A stretch of DNA of 64,000 bases from Emcibacter nanhaiensis (GTDB lineage Bacteria > Pseudomonadota > Alphaproteobacteria > Sphingomonadales > Emcibacteraceae), in assembly GCF_006385175.1 (NCBI RefSeq), contig NZ_VFIY01000010.1:162900-226899 (forward strand), given 5' to 3'. A model generated the notes under the pieces. It had not been told where the DNA came from. It was given only the letters and a program-made list of their open reading frames with translations, and did not search any database. Position 1 is the first letter of the stretch. Each line of letters begins with the position of its first letter. Made by a program: the position numbers and the translations under genes. Shown here piece by piece: positions 34,045 through 42,711 of this stretch.

Positions 34045-34968
34045 TCAGGTCAGAACCGACAGGAACCGTTCATTCAGCTGCCGGTCATGATAAAAGATCG
34101 CCTTGCCAAGCTGATCAGCCGTCCAGGTTATCGGCTCCTGGTCGGGATAGAAATAGTCGCCGCCGCAGAAGACTTCAGAGCGGTTCCCGGAGGGGTCGAA
34201 GAAGTAAATGGTCTGGCCATGGGTCAGGCCGTGGCGGGTCGGGCCAATATCGAGCGGCACATCCTCCATGGAGATCAGGTCGGCCGCCCGCAGCACGTCT
34301 TCCCAGGTATCCAGATAGAAGGAGACGTGATGGAGCTTTCCTTTTTCCTCATGCTTGATGAAGGCGATGTCATGTTCCTTGATCGAGCAGGTAAAGAACT
34401 GGGCGATCCGGTTGCCTTCCGGATCCACCACCTGTTCCGAAAGATCAAAACCCAGAACATTGGTAAAGAGATCAAAGGTGCCGTCCAGATCATCGCCGTA
34501 AAACAGGCAATGGTCAAAACGGGTCGCCTTCATACCTTTCAGGCCGCGCGGCCAGGCTTCCGGGTTGGTGCTGGAAATGCCCCATTTCCCGGTCCGTTCT
34601 TTTTCGGCATAGATTTCGAAAATATGGCCGGTCGGAGAATCAAAACGGATACGACGGCCGCAATCTTCCAGCTCACCCGCCGGGATTTCCTCGATATTGC
34701 AGCCGAAATCCTTCAGGTCGCTGTGCAGCTGGTCCAGAACCTCGTTGTTGCGCACCTTGAAACCGTTGAAATCACAACCGGGCGTATCCGCCTCGCGCAG
34801 AACCACGGAGAATTTATCTGACTCGGTCCAGCCCTTGAGATAGACCCGTCCGGATGCATCCCGGTTTACTTCGATCAGTCCCATCAAATCCCGATAGTGC
34901 TTTACTGCCTCTTCCATGTCGAGGACGCGGATTTGCACGTGTCCCGGACGCATAACTCCTTTAACCAT
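34045..34968 (-). CDS. Catechol 2,3-dioxygenase (type I extradiol)
   Basis: A 307-residue VOC-fold extradiol dioxygenase. The Fe(II) ligands fall at His153 (RFDHCLF), His214 (KLHHVSF) and Glu265 (GNRSEVF), exactly the XylE positions, and the length equals XylE. His246 (TRHGLTHG) is the conserved second-sphere residue. It cleaves catechol or alkylcatechol to 2-hydroxymuconic semialdehyde or analogues. It follows an XylT-like ferredoxin gene that would reactivate its oxidised iron. A motif B operator lies upstream of the pair. Confidence 0.94.
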   Translation of the reverse strand: MVKGVMRPGHVQIRVLDMEEAVKHYRDLMGLIEVNRDASGRVYLKGWTESDKFSVVLREADTPGCDFNGFKVRNNEVLDQLHSDLKDFGCNIEEIPAGELEDCGRRIRFDSPTGHIFEIYAEKERTGKWGISSTNPEAWPRGLKGMKATRFDHCLFYGDDLDGTFDLFTNVLGFDLSEQVVDPEGNRIAQFFTCSIKEHDIAFIKHEEKGKLHHVSFYLDTWEDVLRAADLISMEDVPLDIGPTRHGLTHGQTIYFFDPSGNRSEVFCGGDYFYPDQEPITWTADQLGKAIFYHDRQLNERFLSVLT

Positions 34969-34989
34969 AACGAATAAAACCTCCGAATG

Positions 34990-35313
34990 TTATTTATCAC
35001 TCCAGCTTGTCACCGGCTTGTCGGCCCGGCGGCAAACTTCTATTTTCAATGACGTGGTCGGCAACGTCCGACAGGCCAGGGCGTAGCCTTCTTCGCCTTC
35101 GCAGTCGCTGACATGCGCCTTGCTCATCTTGCCGGTGCGATACTGCCCCTGCAAAACACGGATTTTGCAGACCCCACATCCGCCGTTACGGCATCCTGCC
35201 AGTATGATCCGCCGGCCGGTCCGCGACGCCGCAGAAAGAAGTGATTCTTCCTCCCTGCACTCAAAGGCTTCCCCGGAATCTTCAACACGGATGACATGAC
35301 TGTCTGACGCCAT
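34990..35313 (-). CDS. Chloroplast-type [2Fe-2S] ferredoxin (XylT/DmpQ-like)
   Basis: A 107-residue plant-type ferredoxin with CRNGGCGVCK (about residues 41-50) and a distal Cys in ALACRTLP. Ferredoxins encoded directly before catechol 2,3-dioxygenases (XylT, DmpQ) reduce the inactivated ferric enzyme back to Fe(II). It is 21 bp upstream of the dioxygenase on the same strand, which supports this role. Motif B copies lie 56-78 bp before its start. Confidence 0.88.
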   Translation of the reverse strand: MASDSHVIRVEDSGEAFECREEESLLSAASRTGRRIILAGCRNGGCGVCKIRVLQGQYRTGKMSKAHVSDCEGEEGYALACRTLPTTSLKIEVCRRADKPVTSWSDK

Positions 35314-35368
35314 CAGACTTTTCCCTATCCAGACTCATCAAATCGATGATTTGATGAATTAAGTTATA

Positions 35369-35391
35369 CTAGTCTTTTAGCATTTTAGTTT
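35369..35391 (+). promoter_or_regulatory. Overlapping motif B operator candidates
   Basis: Two overlapping matches, CTAGTCTTTTAGCAT (35369-35383) and TTAGCATTTTAGTTT (35377-35391), lie upstream of the ferredoxin/dioxygenase operon. The second is identical to the copy at 39296. The rest of 35314-35627 is non-coding; a CGGAGGG/CCCTCCG hairpin (35438-35467) may end the phosphotransferase transcript. Confidence 0.5.
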
Positions 35392-35627
35392 GCCAAGATC
35401 AACATTGTTTATTGGTCAGCCCCTCACAAATACGGAACGGAGGGCACCCGTATCCAGGTTCCCTCCGCCCCGCAGTTCGGCGTTCAGACAGGCCCGGCAC
35501 TCAGACTTGCGCCGCCGGGAACTGGCATGGGAGCGCCAGTGACGACTGTAGGGAAGCTTCGCCTGTTCTGGTGTCCCCGACGACAAGCTTCTCCGGGCCT
35601 CTCATCCTGCCGAAATTGTTTCTCTCT

Positions 35628-36710
35628 TTACCGCAGACTGTCCGCAAGTTCGCCCAGCGCCGTCCGGGTATCGAGGTCAAGAAACGCCCTGCCGTAGCGA
35701 TGGACCAGGTTGGCGCAGATTTCACTGCTCTGGTAGTTGACGCTGCAGCCGGTCGCCACCCACACCGCCATGCCGTAGGCGGGCGTGGTGCGATAGCGCA
35801 GGAAGGCTTCCTCCCTGCTCGGCATTTCTGCAGTCGGGACCTCAAGAGCCTGGCGATACTCCTCAACAAGGTCGGCTTCATTGGCCCGACAGGTCTCGAC
35901 ATCCAGCGCGCCGGCCAGGAAATAACCCACATCAAAGGCCCAGTTGCCCTTGCGCACGCAGGCCCAGTCCAGAAAGCCGACTTCCCCGCCGGGCACGATA
36001 TAGCTGTTGCCCACATGGGCATCGCCATGGAGCAACGTCATCGGCCCTTGGCTCACAGTCCTGATGTATTTGGTCCACCATTCTTCCATGCCGGCACCGC
36101 CCAGCGCCGCCATCTCCTCCGGCAGGCTGTTCCGGTGATTTTCAATGCCGATCTTGCAGGCCCTCCGGATGGTAAGCCGGAAGGTCAGAGTCGCTTTCCA
36201 CGGCTCCACCCAGGCCAAAGTCGGATAGTCGCCGGCAGAGAAATTCCAGAATTTACTGTGCAGTTTGGCCAGACCCCGCAACCCACTGGCGACATTTTCA
36301 ACGCTCAACGGTTTGGTGGCGTCATTCAGGGTCACGTTGCGCGGGCTCAGGTCTTCCATCATCACCAGGTCGTTGAGCCGGAGACGATCCACCCCGCCAA
36401 AGTAGGGTCTGGGATGTTCGACCGGTATCGCTACGCCGGAGCCATACATCAGCGATTCGCGATACAGGTTCCCCGTCATTACGTGCAGCAACCGGTGCTT
36501 CCAGTCACCCTGGGTTTTGACGAACAGGGCGCCAGGCCCTGACCCTTCCGCATATTTCAGCCCCAAAAGCGCCCGGCTGCTGGTGCCGTCGGAACCGTTC
36601 AACAGGCTCACTTCGGACACACGGGCACCCGGATGCTGTGCCGCCACAACATGTGTCATGAATTCCGGCGTAAACTGCCAGTTCGACGGAATTCGCAATT
36701 TTTCAACCAT
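35628..36710 (-). CDS. Aminoglycoside-phosphotransferase/ecdysteroid-kinase-like phosphotransferase
   Basis: A 360-residue protein kinase-fold phosphotransferase. The catalytic loop is LLHGDAHVGNSYIV (about 233-245) and the metal-binding Asp lies in VGFLDWACVRKG (about 252-262). The pattern fits the DUF1679/EcKinase-like APH group. Relatives are frequent in actinobacterial and alphaproteobacterial steroid, terpene and aromatic degradation clusters, with unknown substrates. It may phosphorylate a hydroxylated pathway intermediate; this is inference. Confidence 0.82.
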   Translation of the reverse strand: MVEKLRIPSNWQFTPEFMTHVVAAQHPGARVSEVSLLNGSDGTSSRALLGLKYAEGSGPGALFVKTQGDWKHRLLHVMTGNLYRESLMYGSGVAIPVEHPRPYFGGVDRLRLNDLVMMEDLSPRNVTLNDATKPLSVENVASGLRGLAKLHSKFWNFSAGDYPTLAWVEPWKATLTFRLTIRRACKIGIENHRNSLPEEMAALGGAGMEEWWTKYIRTVSQGPMTLLHGDAHVGNSYIVPGGEVGFLDWACVRKGNWAFDVGYFLAGALDVETCRANEADLVEEYRQALEVPTAEMPSREEAFLRYRTTPAYGMAVWVATGCSVNYQSSEICANLVHRYGRAFLDLDTRTALGELADSLR

Positions 36711-36733
36711 TTAACTGCTCCTTCGCAGACAGA

Positions 36734-36755
36734 GGACACTTGTTTCCAAGTGTCC
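36734..36755 (-). terminator. Hairpin downstream of the TonB receptor gene
   Basis: A 9-bp perfect stem (GGACACTTG and CAAGTGTCC) with a 4-nt loop, lying between the receptor and phosphotransferase genes. It has no U-tract, so partial termination or RNA stabilisation is possible. Confidence 0.45.
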
Positions 36756-36792
36756 CCCGTTCATTTCAGTTCGAGATGTTACCCTGACGGAC

Positions 36793-39213
36793 TTAGTATT
36801 TGACAGTCGCCCGCAGCCACAGGGAACGGCCACGTTCCGGTGTACAGAACAGTTCCTCATCCCCGCTGGGGCCCTTTACCGGCGCGCCGGTAACCGTCGC
36901 ACTGAAGATGGTGCCGTCCTGGAACGGCGCGTTGACGCAGTTCCCGGTCACGATCTTGTTGCCCAGGTTGTTGCCGATCAGCGCCAGTTCCCACTTGTCA
37001 TCCGCCCCGCGCAGCGCGATGCTGGCGTTGAACTTGATGAAGTCTTCCTGGATCATGTCGTCCCGGAGCAGCAGGTTGGTGTAATACTCGGAAGAGTAAT
37101 TGGCGTTCCCGCCGAGGGCCAGCGTCATATCGCTGCCAACCTGGGTCTGGTAGTCAAAACCGAAGGTGGCGGCCCATTCCGGGGCGCGCATCAGTTTACC
37201 GCCGGAGATATCCTGGGCGGTAAAGAGACCGGTGTTGGGATCGAGAAGCTGGTTACAGCCCTCAGCGATGGTCTGGCCACCCCAGCACTGGGCATTGGTG
37301 AACTCATCATATTCGGCGATATTCCAGTTCACGGCTGCCTTCAGGGTCAAACCTTCCACTCCTTCAGGCATATAGGTCACATCGGCATCAATCCCGTAAA
37401 CATCGGCAGAGGCCGCATTGGTGGTGTGGATAACGATGTTGCCTTCCAGGTCCACATCATTGGCGCCAACCTGCAGATCCCGGAAGCGATAGTAGTAGCC
37501 GGCGATATTAAAATTGACGGCCCCTTCCATCAAACGGGTCTTGAGGCCGATCTCGCCGCCGCGGACCCGTTCGTCCCCGAAGGAGGAATCGTCACCGTCC
37601 TGGAACTGCCCGGAGGAATCAAATGAACCGGACTTGTAGGCCTGCTTGAAGGAGGCAAACACGGTCAGGTCATCCGTCGGTGTATAGGTCAGGGTAACTT
37701 CCGGCGACCAGTTGCTGCTGGACAGCTTCGGCACCGCCAGATCCGTAGCAACCGGGTCCATCCCCATCAGCGTGGGGAACATGTTCAGCTGGGTATGGGT
37801 CCGGTCCTCGTCGGTCCAGCGCACACCGGCGCCCAGTTCCAGTTCAGACGTGATGTTCCACAGCACCTGTCCGAACAGGGACACGGATTCAATATCGATA
37901 TGGTGATCCGCAAAGGCAAGCTTGGGGGGAAGCGGAATACCCATGGCAATGAACGCCGTATTGACCGGCAAATCAACCAGGAAATCCATGGACGCATCCT
38001 GATAGAACCCGCCCAGCATGAAATTCAGGTTGCCATCAAAATTCGACGTCAAACGCAGTTCCTGGGTAAAGTCCTTGCGGTCAAAGTCCCCCTGAACCGG
38101 GAAACCTGGTCCAATCAGGGTCGTTCCCGTCCCGTTGATCATGGATTCCTGGTCAAGGTCATAGAAACCGGTCACGGACGTCAGGATCAGATCGTCCCGA
38201 ACATTGTAGTTCAGCTCGAGAGTGCCGAAAATCTGCTCTGACGCGTTGATGGGCGTACCATTGTTCTTGATGCCCGGGAAATAATCCGGGTCGAGTGCAA
38301 CACTGTAAACGGTATCGTCAAGGACGCAGTCCTCGCCGCCGCCAAGGAAGGCGAACGGTGTCGTCGTCGGTGCTGTGCCATCCGGACAGGACCCCATCTG
38401 GCCGCCCCAGCCGGCGCCTTCGATTTCAACGTCAGCATAATTCACCTTCAGGCGGGCGCTAAACTCGTCGCTCGGATTCCAGACGGCTGTGCCGCGGAAC
38501 ATCCATGTTTTATTCTGCGGCACGGTATCGTATTTGGGATCAGCAGCACCAAGACCGCCGGCCACACCTTCGTTTTTGAAAAAGCCGTTGGAATCAGAGA
38601 ATTTACCGGCCAGCCGTACGCCGAGGGTATCGGACACTGGGCCGGAAACAACCAACTCAAACAGCTTTTCTTCTGCTTCAATCTCATAGCCGGCCCGGCC
38701 GATCAATTCGAACTCATCCGACGGGTCCGCGGTGCGGATGGAAATCACGCCACCGGGGGAGGCCTTGCCGTAAAACAGCGCCTGCGGACCTTTAAGCACC
38801 TCGAGCTGGGCCATATCAAAGGAACCGATGGAATAGGCCAGCCCCTGGGTCATCTGCATACCATCGATATTGAGGGAGATGGACTGGTCGATACTGCCAT
38901 TCAACACCGATGTGCCGACACCACGCAGGGACACCTGGGTCCCGAACACGCTGGTGGCGGAGCCGAGGTTCAGGCCGGCAACTTCATCGGCCATTTTTGA
39001 CAGATCGCTGGTCTGGAACTGGTCCAGATGTTCCCCGGACAGTGCGGTAGCCACCACCGGCACTTTCATGATGGATTCTTCACGCTTACGCGCCGTGATC
39101 ACGATTTCCTCGATCTGGAAATTGTCCGCGTCGTCTTCAGCCATCGCCGGCATCGTCCAGACCGGAATGGAAGCTGCAACGATCGGCAACAGCATCATTC
39201 TTGATTTTTTCAT
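36793..39213 (-). CDS. TonB-dependent outer-membrane receptor
   Basis: About 806 residues. A signal peptide ending near PAMA-EDDADN precedes a TonB-box-like EEIVITARKREESIMKVP and the plug domain (VSLRGVGTSV, VLKGPQALFYGKASPGGVIS). The C-terminus ends in a beta-strand with RSLWLRATVKY, the usual outer-membrane targeting end. The ATG at 39213 is chosen for its AGGGAGG site and because it starts the signal peptide. It probably imports the hydrophobic or large pathway substrate. It belongs to the iron-complex outer-membrane receptor group, but the clustered motif B site and catabolic genes argue against iron uptake. Confidence 0.9.
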   Translation of the reverse strand: MKKSRMMLLPIVAASIPVWTMPAMAEDDADNFQIEEIVITARKREESIMKVPVVATALSGEHLDQFQTSDLSKMADEVAGLNLGSATSVFGTQVSLRGVGTSVLNGSIDQSISLNIDGMQMTQGLAYSIGSFDMAQLEVLKGPQALFYGKASPGGVISIRTADPSDEFELIGRAGYEIEAEEKLFELVVSGPVSDTLGVRLAGKFSDSNGFFKNEGVAGGLGAADPKYDTVPQNKTWMFRGTAVWNPSDEFSARLKVNYADVEIEGAGWGGQMGSCPDGTAPTTTPFAFLGGGEDCVLDDTVYSVALDPDYFPGIKNNGTPINASEQIFGTLELNYNVRDDLILTSVTGFYDLDQESMINGTGTTLIGPGFPVQGDFDRKDFTQELRLTSNFDGNLNFMLGGFYQDASMDFLVDLPVNTAFIAMGIPLPPKLAFADHHIDIESVSLFGQVLWNITSELELGAGVRWTDEDRTHTQLNMFPTLMGMDPVATDLAVPKLSSSNWSPEVTLTYTPTDDLTVFASFKQAYKSGSFDSSGQFQDGDDSSFGDERVRGGEIGLKTRLMEGAVNFNIAGYYYRFRDLQVGANDVDLEGNIVIHTTNAASADVYGIDADVTYMPEGVEGLTLKAAVNWNIAEYDEFTNAQCWGGQTIAEGCNQLLDPNTGLFTAQDISGGKLMRAPEWAATFGFDYQTQVGSDMTLALGGNANYSSEYYTNLLLRDDMIQEDFIKFNASIALRGADDKWELALIGNNLGNKIVTGNCVNAPFQDGTIFSATVTGAPVKGPSGDEELFCTPERGRSLWLRATVKY

Positions 39214-39271
39214 GCCAGGCCTCCCTGTATCATACATACTTTCATGAATCGTCTCCCTTGGTATTGTCATT

Positions 39272-39310
39272 CTAGTATCCTTAAGTATTAATATATTAGC
39301 ATTTTAGTTT
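39272..39310 (+). promoter_or_regulatory. Motif B operator candidates upstream of the TonB receptor
   Basis: TTAGCATTTTAGTTT at 39296-39310 is identical to the copy at 35377. A weaker match, CTAGTATCCTTAAGT, starts at 39272. Both lie 59-97 bp upstream of the receptor start. Confidence 0.5.
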
Positions 39311-39436
39311 TAAAGAGTCTAATTGACACCTCCTGTTCCTTCAGGTTTTTCGAGCAAATTTCGGTTTTTGTTGCGTAGAAGACACGCAAAAGCGCACAAC
39401 TGGCGCAATTTCGGCAATGGTCGCCTTATCGTTTAG

Positions 39437-40423
39437 CTAAAGGCTTTCATTGTCCGTGCGTTCCCACGGATGCGGTAGTCCGGGGTTCGTCTCCACTATG
39501 AACCCTTTAAGCAGATTTTTGAGGGCGCCCCCTTCCCACGTGCCAAGCTTGTCGAGGAAGTCTGCCTCCGTTGCTTTCGCGGCGCCCAACAGGCCCAGCG
39601 CTTTTTCTTTACCGGTGTCAGTTACACCGTAAAGGTCGACATTGTTATCACCGGCCTTTTTTTCGATCAGCCCCTTCTCCAACAATGAAGCCAGGGCGCG
39701 GGCCGCCTCTTCGCGGTCACTATCAAGGAACACACTGTTGCAAAGACCGTCTGCGCTGCGCCAGTTGCTGTGAAACAAGGTGCTCAGAATGAGGAATTCC
39801 TGATCGGATAAATCTGAAATCGGTGCCTGCTTTCTCATCTCACAGTGAAACTGGAAATAGGCTCGCCACAGCAGGTACCCCAGAAAGTCTTCCTTGAACT
39901 CGGAACTGCCGGCAGGAAGCAATGGCGCTTCACTGGCCTTGCGGGCGGCAACGGCATATTTGCCAGCCTGGAAAACCAGCGGCGGCACATCGTCGCGTAC
40001 CAGGTCAACGACTTCACCGACAAAAATAATATGGTCGCCGCCTTCATACCGATACACCGTCTTGCACTGCATCCTGGTACAGCAGCCGGACAGCAACGGC
40101 GTTTTACCCAGACCGTCTTCCACATCCAGAGCAGCGAATTTGTCCTCGCCGCGGGAGGCAAACCGGTTGGACAGGTCTTCCTGGTTCGCGGCAAGAATAT
40201 GGATCGCGAAATATTCCGCCTCCTGAAAGACCGAAAGACTGTGGGCGCTTTTCGCCAAGCTCCACAGAACAAGCGGCGGTTCAAGGGATACAGAGCTGAA
40301 ACTGTTTGCCGTGACCCCGACGGGTTCCCCGTCCGCGCCGCGCGCGGTAATTACCGTCACCCCCGTGGTAAAAGTACCGAGGGCGCGACGAAATTCCATT
40401 GAATCAAAAACTGGTTCTTTCAT
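39437..40423 (-). CDS. Flavin reductase (HpaC-like) with C-terminal MarR-like domain; C1-type component
   Basis: A 328-residue protein. The N-terminal FMN-reductase domain (about 1-165) has MEFRRALGTFTTGVTVITAR and VTANSFSSVSLEPPLVLWSL. The C-terminal part (about 180-315) looks like a winged-helix MarR-type domain (DQEFLILSTLFH, then ALASLLEKGLIEKKAGDNNV and TDTGKEKA). This layout is that of the C1 reductase of Acinetobacter p-hydroxyphenylacetate hydroxylase, where the C-terminal domain senses the aromatic substrate. It should supply reduced FMN to the group D oxygenase at 42.7 kb, and possibly to the luciferase-like enzyme. Confidence 0.85.
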   Translation of the reverse strand: MKEPVFDSMEFRRALGTFTTGVTVITARGADGEPVGVTANSFSSVSLEPPLVLWSLAKSAHSLSVFQEAEYFAIHILAANQEDLSNRFASRGEDKFAALDVEDGLGKTPLLSGCCTRMQCKTVYRYEGGDHIIFVGEVVDLVRDDVPPLVFQAGKYAVAARKASEAPLLPAGSSEFKEDFLGYLLWRAYFQFHCEMRKQAPISDLSDQEFLILSTLFHSNWRSADGLCNSVFLDSDREEAARALASLLEKGLIEKKAGDNNVDLYGVTDTGKEKALGLLGAAKATEADFLDKLGTWEGGALKNLLKGFIVETNPGLPHPWERTDNESL

Positions 40424-40437
40424 TATTCACTCTTTAT

Positions 40438-40481
40438 GCGTTCACATGGTGGAAATGCTGAGCAACACACCATGTGAACGC
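40438..40481. repeat. Long inverted repeat between hydrolase and flavin reductase genes
   Basis: A 14-bp perfect inverted repeat (GCGTTCACATGGTG at 40438-40451 and CACCATGTGAACGC at 40468-40481) with a 16-nt loop. It begins 12 bases after the hydrolase stop and ends 15 bases before the reductase start. It may act as terminator, attenuator or processing signal. Confidence 0.6.
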
Positions 40482-40492
40482 CACTCAATCTT

Positions 40493-41314
40493 CTAGGAAA
40501 TGAAACCCTTGACGTCCGCCACTGCGTCGTCAATTTTTTCCATCTGCAGGATATGGCCGCAATTCTCGTAGATACGAGCCTCGCAGTTCTCGATCCCGCT
40601 GGCGAAGTCCTCGGCATAGACCGCGGGCACGACCCGGTCATCACGGCCCCAGACAATCAGCGTGGGAATGGAAATCCGGTGCAGGCGGCTGCGCATGCCG
40701 GTATCGGGGAACGGCCACAGGAACTTGCCGGCGCAGCCCAGGTTCCAGACACTCTGCGCTACGTGCATCGGAATATCTTCAGGATTTTCCGGCAGGGCAA
40801 ACATGGCCTGCGCCGCGGGAATTGAAGGATCCTTGAACACATAGCCCGGAAGCGCCTCCGGCGCTGCCGCGTAAAGATCGGCAAGGCCGAGCGGGGCATC
40901 GTCCCGCCACAGGCCGCAGGGCGCCAGCCCCACCAGGCGACTGAACAGGGTGGGGAAGTAAGCCGCCAGGTCACAGGCGATCATGCCACCCATGGACTGA
41001 CCCACTGCAATCGCTCCACCCAGGTCAAGCTTGCGCAGCAGTTCTTCATACATGAGAAGAAGATCATTATAGTTGCCAACCTTGTGAATGGCGTAGGGAT
41101 CGCCCGGTGTGGTGCCCGGCAATTCCGGCGCATAAACCGTATAGTCCTCCGCCAGCTTGTCGAGGAATTCATCCCAGTAAAGGCCGGCGGCCGGATGGAA
41201 ATAAACCAGTGCCGGGCCGCTGCCCGCAATGCGCACCCGCATATCGATCTCGCCATTCCAGACGCTTACAGTTTCGTCCCGTTCAGGCCCCTTGAGTGTT
41301 GTATTATTGCTCAT
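40493..41314 (-). CDS. Alpha/beta hydrolase
   Basis: A 273-residue alpha/beta hydrolase. The nucleophile is Ser107 in VGQSMGGMIA, the acid Asp is in VWGRDDRVVP and the base His is in YENCGHILQME. It resembles the MCP hydrolase/epoxide hydrolase-like group but lacks the GSGPG segment of DmpD-type enzymes (it has HPAAGLYWDEF instead). It may hydrolyse an ester or lactone produced by the luciferase-like monooxygenase encoded 36 bp upstream, a Baeyer-Villiger-like sequence; this is inference. Confidence 0.85.
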   Translation of the reverse strand: MSNNTTLKGPERDETVSVWNGEIDMRVRIAGSGPALVYFHPAAGLYWDEFLDKLAEDYTVYAPELPGTTPGDPYAIHKVGNYNDLLLMYEELLRKLDLGGAIAVGQSMGGMIACDLAAYFPTLFSRLVGLAPCGLWRDDAPLGLADLYAAAPEALPGYVFKDPSIPAAQAMFALPENPEDIPMHVAQSVWNLGCAGKFLWPFPDTGMRSRLHRISIPTLIVWGRDDRVVPAVYAEDFASGIENCEARIYENCGHILQMEKIDDAVADVKGFIS

Positions 41315-41350
41315 CTCGTCTAACTCCGAATCTTTCTCTGCAGTTGCGTC

Positions 41351-42580
41351 TTATTTGGACAGGCCGGTCGGCCACCAATGGTTATGCCAGTCGTCCGCGC
41401 CGAAGGTTTTTTCCCACTCCTCGCGCAATCGCGGCATTACCTTTTCCGCAAGCAGGCTGATGTTCTTCTTGGTCAGCTCCGTCGGCATGGAGCCATGCTG
41501 CGTCATCAGCAGCAGGTTGCCGATGCGGTGCTCCTTGACCAGCTCCAGGAGCTGTTCTGTCACTGTATCCACGCCGCCCACGATACAGGCCTGTGAATCG
41601 ACGATTTCCTCATAGGTGGCAGTGCGCATTTTCGGGAACAGGCCGAAGTCGCCCGGGTCCTTGGTAATGGCTTCAACACCGCGGATGTCCATATACCCGG
41701 GGATGCCGAGGCTGCTCGGCGGAATACAGCCGAGGCCGGTGTTAAATCCGGCTTTTACGTGCGGACCATATTCGCGATGCGCTTCTTCATCGGTCTCGCC
41801 AACAGCGACACACTGCAGGAAGGACAGGCGATAGGGGTTGCGGTCGCGACCGCGCTCTTCAGCCATATCCCAATAGCGCTTGAACACGCGGCCGGTAAGT
41901 TTCGGACCGAACCAGCTGAGGTACAGGAACACCTGGTTACGGTCGAGAATGCCGCCGAGGGTATGCGGGTTGCCCACCGCCGGTGACCAGACCGGCAGGT
42001 TCGGCTGGACCGGGCGCGGCCAGATATTGACATGGGGATGTTTGCTGAATGTCCCGTTGAAGGCAAACGGCTCCTTCTCCTTGTGCGCCCTGTCGATCAG
42101 CTGGATATTCTCGGCAAAGCGGGCCCGGGTTTCAATCGGCGGGATGCCCTGGTTCTGGTTGGAATCGTAACTCAGGGAGATCGGGAAACCGGCAATCAGG
42201 CGGCCGCCGCTGATCTGGTCAAGCACGGCATATTCCTCGGCAATGCGCAGCGGCTCCTTGGATTTGCCAAGAGCCCGGCCGAGGCAGGCCAGTGCCGTGT
42301 CAAGGCCTTCCGACTGGGTGGCATAGGCCAGCGCCGCCAGCTGCAGGTTCGGGTTCGGCAGGACATCATAGGAGGCCTGACTGTGTTCTGTCAGGCCGAT
42401 GCCGTCAAACCCGCAACGGGCGGCATGCAGCATTTCGTCCAGGAAGTGGACATGATCCTGATGCATCAGTTTCGAATCCACCAGCTCGAAATAAGGTGTC
42501 TTCACAACAGAATTATATTTTTCTGCAAAATCATCAGGCAGATGCCGGTACGGCAATTGCTGGAAGGCTAATACTTTCAT
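41351..42580 (-). CDS. Luciferase-like (LLM) flavin-dependent monooxygenase
   Basis: A 409-residue LLM-class protein. It shows FDGIGLTEHSQASYDVLPNP near the N-terminus, LAEEYAVLDQISGGRLIAGF-like sequence (about 120-140) and PVWSPAVGNPHTLGGI. Such enzymes use reduced FMN and oxygen. The neighbouring flavin reductase and alpha/beta hydrolase in the same orientation suggest oxygenation followed by hydrolysis. A motif B site lies 68 bp upstream. The substrate is unknown. Confidence 0.87.
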   Translation of the reverse strand: MKVLAFQQLPYRHLPDDFAEKYNSVVKTPYFELVDSKLMHQDHVHFLDEMLHAARCGFDGIGLTEHSQASYDVLPNPNLQLAALAYATQSEGLDTALACLGRALGKSKEPLRIAEEYAVLDQISGGRLIAGFPISLSYDSNQNQGIPPIETRARFAENIQLIDRAHKEKEPFAFNGTFSKHPHVNIWPRPVQPNLPVWSPAVGNPHTLGGILDRNQVFLYLSWFGPKLTGRVFKRYWDMAEERGRDRNPYRLSFLQCVAVGETDEEAHREYGPHVKAGFNTGLGCIPPSSLGIPGYMDIRGVEAITKDPGDFGLFPKMRTATYEEIVDSQACIVGGVDTVTEQLLELVKEHRIGNLLLMTQHGSMPTELTKKNISLLAEKVMPRLREEWEKTFGADDWHNHWWPTGLSK

Positions 42581-42647
42581 TATTTTCTCCTATTCAGCGC
42601 GACCCCTCGCGCTCCTTGTGGCGCCCTGCGCCCAGTCCATTTCCATT

Positions 42648-42662
42648 CTAGAATGTTAATAA
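42648..42662 (+). promoter_or_regulatory. Motif B operator candidate (CTAGAATGTTAATAA)
   Basis: Lies between the LLM gene and the group D monooxygenase gene, inside a perfect 12-bp palindrome CATTCTAGAATG (42644-42655). Confidence 0.5.
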
Positions 42663-42711
42663 AATGGGCACACAGATGCCCCTCAACATTATTATCTGGC
42701 TTACGCTGAAC

